Shown here piece by piece: positions 55,891-64,000 of a DNA stretch of 64,000 nt (positions are counted from its first letter, which is position 1; every line of letters starts with the position of its first letter). This stretch comes from Bimuria novae-zelandiae CBS 107.79 (taxonomy: Eukaryota > Ascomycota > Dothideomycetes > Pleosporales > Didymosphaeriaceae): assembly GCA_010015655.1 (NCBI GenBank), contig ML976656.1:1864883-1928882 (forward strand). The letters are read 5' to 3'. The notes under the pieces are model-generated. The model did not search any database. It saw nothing but the letters and a program-made list of their open reading frames with translations, and was not told where the DNA came from. The translations under genes were made by a program, and so were the position numbers.

Positions 55891-57310
55891 AATAATAGTT
55901 TAACTATTTTAAACGATAGCTAAACTTTATGAGTATAAAAAAGTAAATTATAAAGTATAGAAATTAAGAGCATAGAGTGCTAAAGCGCTAAATAAGATCC
56001 TTAACTAGTATATAATAATTATAGATACTACTACTATTAGCCTAGTTAATTATAAGCTTTATAAGCTACTTTAATAGCTTTATAGCATAAGCGCGCCTCT
56101 TAAAAATAAATTATTTAGTAATAATATTATTAGCAAGTTCCTCTTCCTCTTTATCGCTATTATATAGATTAAGTATTATCCTTATAGCAGCACGCGCCTT
56201 CTTTAGCTTTCGCCCCTATAAGCAATTAGTATAAGAATTAAATAGAGCGTAGAAAGATATATACCTCAAAGTTCTAGTCCTAGAAGAGAGCAAGAAAGTA
56301 AGCTATAATTAGCTTATAAGTAAAAGAGCTATTTTAAATAAGCAAAATTATAAATTAGAGTAATAAAATACTTACACTATATAGTAAAAGTGGCTAGAGC
56401 TATAGCGCTAATAGTAGTTAGTCTTTATAGCACTCTTATAGTACTTGCTATTAAACTAACTTTTAAGCGCTCTTTTAATATAGCTAAGATAAAATTTTTA
56501 CCTAACTCTCTTATAGCTACTATAAGTAAATATAGCGTAAAGATTTTCTAAGTTATATTACCTTTAGGACCGCAATTAGGAGTATCTAGCTTCGGCTTAA
56601 AATTAAGTATAGGCTTAATATTACTACCCTGCTTAGTATTACTAGAAGATAAAGGCGCGTAAGCAGACGCCTTAGGTAGCCTATTATACTTTTTAAAAGT
56701 ATAAATTAGAGTTATAGAAATAGTAATTTCTTAAAGTATAATATAATTCTTCGCACCGCGCGCGTAATAGTAGCTTACCTTAAAATCTTTGTCTAAAAGG
56801 TCTTCTTAGTAGAGCTAGCCTATAAAGCGCGTTAGCGAATTACTAAAACTAATAAAAAAAAGTAAGGGATCTTTAGAGCTTAAACACTATAAAAGCAGGT
56901 TACTATAATAGTATAGCATAACTACGATATTAAGATCTACAAATTTACTATAATAATAGCTAAGTAGGAACTTATTTTAAATATAAAAAAAAAGTTTGCG
57001 GGTAAAAGTTTTAAAATTAAATAGTTACGCATTGCAAAAGTTTATTATACAACTTAAAGGAGAAAAAATAATAGAGGGGCAAGACTTTATTTCTCGTAAG
57101 CGCGAGCGCAGGCAGCGAGCACGCGCCAACGCTAAGCGAGATCGCGCACTATTGCTAAGCAGCGCGCTACTCTACTCTAATTAGACAGCGCTGGTTAATT
57201 GCGATATCGCGCTTAATTATAATATACGCTTAACTAAGGTCTATAATTCCGCTAAGGAACAGCTTAGAAGCTCGTAGTTAATATCTAAAAGCTCGCTAAG
57301 CTAGGGAGTA
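55891..57310 (+). other. Extra 1.4 kb between G pol and 3' LTR
   Basis: Copia elements usually end shortly after RNase H. Here about 1.4 kb of AT-rich sequence follows before the 3' LTR at 57311. It holds a 62-codon frame (56996-57184) with a very basic C-terminal part (RKRERRQRARANAKRDRAL). Upstream are stretches that read better as protein if TAA/TAG are restored to Gln. It could be an extra 3' ORF of G or another nested, unrecognised insertion. I found no flanking duplication or terminal repeat. Confidence 0.5.
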
Positions 57311-57484
57311 TATCGCGGAAATTATCCCTTATAGGTACCCTAATTAGAAGGATTAGGAAAAATAAGTAAATATAATACTAAATGCTTGGTATAAATACTG
57401 TTCCTACAGTAACTTTTTATATATTAATAATTAATCAATTCGATCTTCGAACTACATACTATCCAGCTCGTTTTACCCACCACA
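57311..57484 (+). repeat. 3' LTR of copia G
   Basis: 174 bp, TATCGCGGAAATTATCCC (TG changed to TA) to TTTTACCCACCACA, preceded by a purine-rich CTAGGGAGTA. TATAC follows at 57485-57489. Confidence 0.9.
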
Positions 57485-57489
57485 TATAC

Positions 57490-58550
57490 TTATTACCTTA
57501 AAAGAGCTGAAAATTATTAATGTTTTAAAAGAGGCCATGTATATATTCTAAAATAGGAGGAAAAAGTCGCTTTTAGTAATAAAAGTACGGTCCTAGCTTT
57601 TATAAAGGCATCTTAATAGCTCTACTAAGTAGGCTATTAATAGAGACTTAAATATTATAAAGTTAAGCGGCTAAAGCGTATAAGTTAAATAAGAAGATAG
57701 GATAGTAAAAATGGTCTTATTTTAATTATAATAGTTTATAAAGTCTATAGGAATATAAGATCCAAAATGATCAATAATTAAAAGTAAATATAATTATTAA
57801 GTTTTTTCTTTTATACAGCGATTAAACACCTATTTAAGTTAGGTAAGTTTAATATTATTATTTATCTAGCTACAGGATAATAATATAATGAAAACTTTAT
57901 ATTCTCTTATCTTAATATCCTCTACCTAGCTTAATTAGATGCCCTTATTAGAGACTTTATAGATACGGTTTAGTGGCAGAGCTAATCTATTAGCGTAGAT
58001 ATATGCCAGGAGCGTAATCTACGCGCGATTACTATTCCAAAATAATACTTTAACCTCTTTCTTCTTCTATATTTGTCTGCTAAATATCCTCTTTATTTTT
58101 CTAATAATACTAATTAAGACGACTTTTTATCTACAGCATAAATATAATAAGGACTTATGCGATATTAATTAATCTTATTATGTAAAAGGTTAAAATAAAG
58201 GCGATATTTGTCCTCTAAATCAGCTTTATAATAATTATTTTTTATGATGACTTTCTGTTGAGAGAAAAAAATAAATACTATATTAGTTAATAAAGCGGGT
58301 AATCTAGCTCTCGCTAACTAGCTCCTTTACTATTATTAAGGCAAAGTTCCGTAATATCTCTTTAGTAGGAGGTATATATTTTTTATAAGTCTTTTAATAT
58401 ATTATACAAGCTCCTCCTCTTACTATATAGTAAGTTTTTGCTAGTTAATATTCTTAATTGATCGAGCGTACGCTAATTATTAACGCCTTTAAGCTAGCGT
58501 AAAGTAATTAATACTATACTTAGTAGTAATTTTTCTATAGGAGAAGACAT
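57490..58550 (-). pseudogene. Pogo J transposase, N-terminal and central part
   Basis: Minus-strand DDE transposase remnant, probable ATG at 58550 (MSSPIEKLLLSIVLI). Recognisable blocks: RTLDQLRILTSKNLLYSK (helix-turn-helix/CENP-B region, about 58440-58500), TLLAYIYANRLALP (about 57970), LLLIIDHFGSYIPIDFINYY (about 57720-57790, equal to the ILDGHGSH-FIDYC motif with the second catalytic Asp), TYTLXPLNFIIFKSLLIAYL (THxLQPLDVxxFxPLxxAY), and FFLLFXNIYMASFKTL (about 57530). Order and spacing fit pogo transposases well. The gene continues beyond copia G at 44701. Confidence 0.82.
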
Positions 58551-58644
58551 TTTTATACTTTAATAATTCTAGTTCTATAAGCGTATTATTAATTAGAGCT
58601 ATATTAGTAGAGTTATCGCGTGTTAAACTTTGGTCATTTTAATG

Positions 58645-58690
58645 AGGGTGGCTCCTTACGCGAATCCGGGTGTGACGCGCACGGGCACGT
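58645..58690 (-). repeat. Right terminal inverted repeat of J
   Basis: Reverse complement starts ACGTGCCCGTGCGCGTCACA and ends GGAGCCACCCT, pairing with 43808-43853 (four mismatches). TA follows at 58691-58692. Confidence 0.88.
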
Positions 58691-58700
58691 TATCGTCTTG

Positions 58701-60484
58701 GCCCTGCGCAGCCTAACGTAACTTTATATAGAGAATTGAAATTAATCTGGTCTTTTGACAGCGTAGACTTCAATTATATAGGCTAATATACAATGGAGTT
58801 GGTGTAGCAAGTAGGGCAGGATCCACAGTCATCTCTCTAAGAGACGGAACCTATTGGAACTGATTTTGTAGGCTCTATAAGTGGGCGTCCTTGTACGGTT
58901 TTACAGCCTCTAGAGCAACCTTTTAAGCCTTAAGCTTTATACGTTAATTAATTACTTATTACTCTACTTTAATAGTTACTATATTACTTTTTTATACTAG
59001 TCTTGTGTCTTTAATCTACCTTTTTTAGCGTTATTAAGCTACTATAGTAATGTTTATAAGATTACGCTAAGCTAGCGTGAGACTAATAGTTAGTAATTAT
59101 AAGTTTTATAAAAAATATTATAAATCTTTTATTTAATATATTACTTCTTTTTAGGGCGTACGATATCTTTTAGTACTATTACCTATATACTATAAGCATA
59201 TTAGTAACAGGACTTAAATTAATAGTAAATAAAACTAATAAAAATAACGTTTAAATAGATGCTAGTAGCTTTATAAAATAAAGCTTTAAATTAAATAAAA
59301 GGTTTTAAGCATTCTTTTAAGCGATTAGGATTATTTTACGCTTAAATATATTTATCCAAAATTTGTAAATTATATATAAAAATTTATATAGCTAGTTTAG
59401 GTAGCCATTTTTATAGCCCTTTTATAATTGTGCTTTAATAGCTAAAAATATACAAAGTCTAAAGGCTATTGATAATATAATAAACATAATAATAATAAAA
59501 AGGGAAGTATTTTATAATTATTGTAAAACTATATAAACGTAATAATAAAGTAGGTACTAAATTTATAAAATATAAATAATTATTATACGCCTTTCTAGCG
59601 CGCGTACGTCTATATTTTAAAAAATTTAATTACTATATTAAAATAAAATTATTAGTAGATCTTCAAGTTAATATAATAATTATATAACTATTAAGTAGCG
59701 CTATATTTATATACTAATAATAAAAACAATTAATACTTTGTATAATATGTAAAAGTTTAAGTACCTTTTCATTATTAGAAATTAATTTAATACTTATAAT
59801 ATAATTGTATGATATTTTCATCCTAGAGATATAAACATACCTAAAATTTATAGTAATAATATATTAATTACTGCTAATGCCTATGCGGAAGCTAATTTTA
59901 TCTATATTATAGATAATTAATAAGGTGACGCCATAGGTGCATATTACCTTTTTAAGATAAGTAAAATAATAATTATAAGCTTTTAACGTTACTATTATTA
60001 TATAATTAATATGCTACGGCTTCTGCATTATATAGTAATAGTTTAAATTTCTTCATAGCTATGATAATAGTTAGTCCTTATTAAGTAAAGGGGCTCTGCT
60101 ATTAGGGTACGTATAATTAAAGATATATTAAATAGCGCTTTTAACTATAGTATAAAGTAGAGCATGCTAATAGTATTGTAATAATATATATATAACTTTA
60201 GAGCTTTAACCTAGATCTTTAAAAGTTATAAATTTATACTACTATAATTATAGTAACTAATATAGCCTTTAGCGTCTACTTAAAGTCGTAAAATAAGCAC
60301 GCTCTATTTACGTGCTATAACTATAAAATTAGATATTCTTATTCCAAAAAAAAACTAAAGGAATAATTAAAAATACGTTACTTAATTTTATAGCTTTTAC
60401 TATAATATTTAGGTATAGTTATAGGTTATTATTTAATAAAATAGAGAAATCTATAACATAAAGTTACATTAGGCTGCGTAGGGC
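58701..60484. mobile_element. Candidate TIR element F (1.8 kb)
   Basis: Bounded by 27-bp inverted repeats: GCCCTGCGCAGCCTAACGTA... at 58701-58727 and its reverse complement at 60458-60484, with two transition mismatches. Inside is AT-rich RIP-type sequence. A plus-strand stretch near 58796 (MELVXQVGQDPQSS, then IGTDFVGSISGRPCTVLQPL) could be the start of a protein, but I recognise no transposase. No 8- or 9-bp target duplication is visible, and the left flank has been disturbed by J. Probably a decayed or non-autonomous DNA transposon. Confidence 0.55.
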
Positions 60485-61100
60485 AAACCTCCGATTGGCG
60501 TGTGGGGCGAGTAACTTGCGTTCTGGGAATCGCAAAACATTAGTGGCGCTCTAGGCGAGTGAACAACCTATAAGGGGCTGGATGCTTAAGGAGCCAAAGG
60601 TGCCAGAAGAATACTTATAAATTTAGTAAAGAGTCTGAAGTTAATCTTTAGGCGTTAAACTTATATATTTATAGTTTACGTAATTAAGGGTTAAAGATTT
60701 AAGGTAATAACTAGGCGTAGCCTATTATATACCTCCCTTCCCTCTATTAGGGGTAAAGAAAAATCTCTACGTTTTATCTTATTTATATAGCTTCGTCGTT
60801 ATTTTATTATCTACTGATAATCTTCTTACTATTATAAACCTTTTACTAGTTTTATTCTCGCGTGTCTAATTTTATGTCTTTACTATAAGTAGGTACTATA
60901 GTACTATGTTCGCGCTAGTACGTTTACTTAATATTATATATATAAAATTACTTTTTACCTAGCTTCTAAACCTTACTCTTTTATGCTCTCTCTTTTTTAG
61001 CTTAACTTTATATACTATAACGTCTCGCTTTTAGCCTAGTTTTGTTTAACATTATAATTTAATTCCACTCTTTATTCTAATAATATAGCCAGCCCTTTGC
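60485..61100. other. Mixed stretch right of F, no gene
   Basis: The first 110 or so bases (about 60485-60600, CTCCGATTGGCGTGTGGGG and on) are GC-rich and not RIPped. They stand out between two AT-rich blocks and may be a remnant of old unique DNA or the subterminal part of another transposon. From about 60610 the sequence is AT-rich again with no recognisable product. Confidence 0.4.
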
Positions 61101-62559
61101 GTAATAGCTACGTAATAAAAACTATTCAGTATTAGAGGCGTACTACTAATTTTAATAATAAAATAAAAAAAGGCCTATCCCCGTCGCGATTACTTAGCTA
61201 CTAACTTAAAAATCCTAAGTATTTTAAAAATAAAGCTACTATTTTTAACGCTAGCGTAATCTTCCTTAGCTAGCTTATTAAGAAGTTTAATTCTTTTAAA
61301 GCTTACAAAGTAAGTTCTAGACCTTTTTGTACTCTTTTTTTTTCTTTTTTTTACTTTCTAACTTGCCTCCTTACTCTTCTAACCTCCTTCTTAGTTTTTT
61401 ATTAGCCTAGGTATGCGTACTTCCTAACTTAATAAGCTTAGCTTTTAGGATCTAATCGTGCTACGCGCGATAATTAAGCGCTAATATATAAAATATATTA
61501 CTTATAAACGCGTTTATTAGTAGGTGCTAGTAGGCAAGATAGTGTCCTATAAAGAGTGCTATACCTATAAGCTTACTAGCTACATGAGACAAGTATGCTT
61601 TAGTTTAACTTATTTTAGATAACTTTAAAGTATACTTTACAAACTTCTTCCCCTACCTAAATTTAGCCTGCCCTTAATAAAGTTAGCTATAAAGAGTTCG
61701 ATAATATTATAGTTATTAGTATAAGTTACCTTATAAATAAGGATTTTAAAAATACCTAAAAATAAAAAGCTGTTTTTACTAACCTTAACGCGTTCTATTC
61801 TGCTCGTAAGGTTATTATTATTAATTACTTTACCTCCTTTAAAATCAAGATTACTATTACTTTAGACTTTATTACTTTTTCTTTTAAAGCTATTTAGCTC
61901 TTAGAGCGTATTACGATCGCGGTTAAGAAAACTTTTAACCTTTCTTAAATTTATACTATTAACTTTAAAGCATTCTATTAAAAGTATAAGAACCCTTATA
62001 TAATTACTATTTAAATAATAAAGCTATCTTTTGAGACTAATATCGTGTAGCTCTCTAGCAAGTTCGTGGTAGTAGACAAGAACATTATAATAGATAGTTT
62101 TTAAATAATAAATAATATTCTCGCGGGAGCTAATATATCTACTTTAGTCTATTAAGGCTTACGCTAGTGGCTTTAGGCTATTATAATTAAGAAGTACTTA
62201 AGTAAGAAGGGTAATAGCTTCCTTAATCCTAGTAGTATGTTAGCGGGTAAAGAAATAAACCTAAACGTTATTAAAAAAGGTTTTACTCTTCTTTTAGTAA
62301 CTAAAAATATCTTTTTTGCCTAGTTCCTATTTTTTTCTTAATTTAGTTTATTTCTAAAGCTTACTTCTTTCGTAAGGGGTATCTCTTAGTATTATAAAAA
62401 TTATTTAGTTCCCTTATTATCCTTAGTAGTTTTAAAAGTTTTTTAAGTTACTTTTTTAAGATTTCTTCTTAACTTTCTTTCCTAATACTTAAATTTATCC
62501 CCTAATAATATTATTCCTACCCTTATTTTAGACACCTTTATCTAGCTAGATTTTTTAAC
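61100..62559 (+). pseudogene. Unidentified RIP-decayed coding remnant
   Basis: AT-rich sequence in which one plus-strand frame reads as long protein if TAA/TAG are taken as former CAA/CAG: for example ASRXDSVLXRVLYLXAY near 61520-61580, and LSSKFVVVDKNIIIDSF, then NILAGANISTLVY near 62050-62150. I do not recognise the family. It may be the gag-side ORF of another retroelement. The stretch may also include the unseen left LTR of gypsy K. Confidence 0.35.
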
Positions 62560-64000
62560 TTAGTAAGGCAGGCATCGTAAAGCCTCTTTTAGGCCCTAAT
62601 AAAAGATAATTTAGGGGATATCACGATAGAATTCTATTAGAAGTTTTTTATTATAATTTTAATATAGCTTAGTAAACGTCTCTTAATAGTCTAATATAGT
62701 AGCTTAGTTAAGGTTTTTATAAATTTCCTAAGTTCTTTAAGTGTAGTTTTTTTTATTATACTAGGTATTCTACTTTCTTGTCTCTACGGGACTAGCGTTT
62801 TTTATATATATTAACTATACTATACTTCTTCTTCCCCTCTTTTATTATAATTGCTTCGGGCTAGGCGTTATTAGTAGTTTAACTAGGGAGAGGTTTAATA
62901 AGGCTAACTTAAGCTTATTTACGTGGAACCTTAGGTGCATGTTTAGCCAGATATCTAGTTTTACTACGTAAGAGTTTATTACCTTTCTTATAGTAACCTT
63001 TTTTTACTTCTAATTAAGCTTCTTACTTAGATATTAGTTTTAGAGATAGTACTTATACTTTTATTACACCTTATCTCTTTCCTTTAAGATTAGGGCATTT
63101 TTATATTAATAGTTTACTAGGCGGTTTTACTCTTATTAGACTATTATTATTTTTACCTAGGTAAAGTTAAACCCCTTTTTAAACTTTTTTATTATTACCT
63201 TCCCAGCCTTCTTTACGTTAGTTTTAAGCTCTAAAGCTAATTTTCGTGTCCTAAAGTTTTTAACTAGTTTAACGTTCTAACTATAGAATAAGAAAAATAA
63301 GCTAACTCCTATTAATATAGCTTTTTATCCTTTAATAGCTATTTAAGCTATAGGAAGCTACTTTATCTAATTATTTTATTATTAGTTATAGTATGTCCAA
63401 AGGTAGGCTTTAAAGATAGAGTTTATTTATTTTGTCTACCTATCTATCTATAGGTGCTTTACTATAGATAGTCTTTAGTTAATACCTGCTTATTTATAGA
63501 GTATAGTCTAAAATTTACTTATAAATTGTCCCCCGCGGTCTAATATAATAGAGGAGGGGAAGAAGTAGTCTACTACCTAGTATTAAAGGAATACTATTAT
63601 AACTATAGTTATTAAATACGTAAATAAATAAAACTATATATATTAAGTAGTAAAACACCTTACGTTCTACACTAATTACAAAAACCTTACGTATTTTGCT
63701 ACTAAATAAAAGTTAGACAAACAATACATTTAGTAAATAGATATACTTAGCTATATTAATATAACGTTTATATATAGACTAGGGTTAATAAACTTTAAAG
63801 TAAACGCCTTTTCCTAAAAGGACTAAGACCTGCTAAAGGATAGTAGAGATAATAAATTAAAGTTAAGGCACTTTATACTTTTTTAAAAAACTACTAAAAG
63901 AAATAGCTTAAAGTCTTTTATTCCCTAAATACCTACTACTATAGAGGAACCTAGCTATACTAAAGTAGATAAGGACCTGATACTTACTTATCTAATATAT
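62560..64000 (-). mobile_element. Gypsy element K, 3' part (runs off the edge)
   Basis: Minus-strand Ty3/gypsy pol C-terminus. Near 63370-63540 the minus strand reads DRGGQFISKFXTILYKXAGI, then LSIVKHLXIDRQTK, the integrase core (DRGPQF...HPQTDGQT) with RIP changes. Further on, LNMHLRFHVNKLKL (about 62900-62960) matches the segment before the chromodomain, and VEYLVXXKK (about 62750) the chromodomain start. The rest of the element lies right of the window. No LTR was identified. It is a chromovirus like element I, but the sequences are not close enough here to call them one family. Confidence 0.7.

Larger units (their letters stand above)
44707..57484 (+). mobile_element. Copia element G (complete, contains H)
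   Basis: Plus-strand Ty1/copia element. LTRs of 174 bp each (44707-44880 and 57311-57484) are flanked by a perfect TATAC duplication (44702-44706 and 57485-57489). Copia H (47947-53712) is inserted between its integrase and reverse transcriptase. Without H, G is about 7.0 kb, long for a copia element, because about 1.4 kb lies between the end of pol and the 3' LTR. It is heavily RIPped throughout, more than H inside it. Confidence 0.92.
43808..58690 (-). mobile_element. Pogo-type transposon J, split by G
   Basis: Second pogo-type transposon, of a different family from E. Terminal inverted repeats of 46 bp (43808-43853 and 58645-58690) match at 42 positions, with TA at both outer sides (43806-43807 and 58691-58692). 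The transposase gene is on the minus strand, with its start near the right end. Copia G (44707-57484) is inserted in it with a TATAC duplication. Without G, J would be about 2.1 kb. The TIRs are hardly mutated although the coding part is heavily RIPped. Confidence 0.85.

Noticed and set aside
58701..60484. F as a hAT or MULE element
   Set aside because: No 8- or 9-bp target duplication and no recognisable transposase domain, so no superfamily was assigned.
1..64000. tRNA or rRNA genes, CRISPR arrays, or a biosynthetic cluster
   Set aside because: Nothing in the sequence supports any of these. Apart from two clear genes, the window is transposon sequence and its remnants.

Overview
The window looks like a stretch of filamentous ascomycete chromosome, probably Dothideomycetes/Pleosporales. 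The reasons are short (about 50 bp) introns with GCTGAC-type branch sites, a fungal N-terminal/ankyrin protein, and Ty1/copia, Ty3/gypsy, Tad-like LINE and pogo/Fot1-type transposons. Most copies carry the mark of repeat-induced point mutation (RIP): CAA/CAG codons have become TAA/TAG, differences between paired LTRs are almost all C/T or G/A, and composition is very AT-rich. The species cannot be named from this.

Layout. (1) 1-14.95 kb: a pogo-type transposon (L, minus strand) broken by copia D (8515-14142, exact TACAC target duplication) and copia B (ends 8450). Copia A (1-4761, minus strand, running off the left edge) is inserted into B. (2) 14.97-20.54 kb: a nearly full-length, lightly mutated Tad/I-type LINE inside a perfect 21-bp target duplication. 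(3) 20.56-29.40 kb: a non-RIPped gene island holding only two convincing genes, an intron-containing secreted Ala/Glu-rich repeat protein (minus, 20981-22440, apparent one-base frameshift) and an intronless 921-residue ankyrin protein (plus, 25878-28643). (4) 29.40-43.81 kb: pogo element E, split by gypsy I (TCTCT duplication) and by copia C (TTAGG duplication). (5) 43.81-58.69 kb: pogo element J, abutting E at a shared TA. J is split by copia G (TATAC), G by copia H (AAAAT), and H by a solo LTR (GAAGC) of the A/B/C family. A 385-base assembly gap lies inside H. (6) 58.70-60.48 kb: F, a candidate DNA transposon with 27-bp terminal inverted repeats. (7) 60.49-64.0 kb: RIP-decayed AT-rich sequence and the 3' part of a minus-strand gypsy element, K, running off the right edge.

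The exact target duplications give a relative insertion order: pogo elements first, then copia D, G and B and gypsy I, then H, then A, C and the solo LTR. No element has a continuous full-length reading frame. Short unmutated patches remain in C (reverse transcriptase), H (gag and RNase H), D (gag start) and the LINE. I found no CRISPR array, rRNA or tRNA gene, and no clear new multi-gene system. The most unusual coding object is the exon-per-repeat secreted protein gene, whose 22-residue repeats are each carried by a phase-1 exon of 66 nt, or of 132 nt for two.
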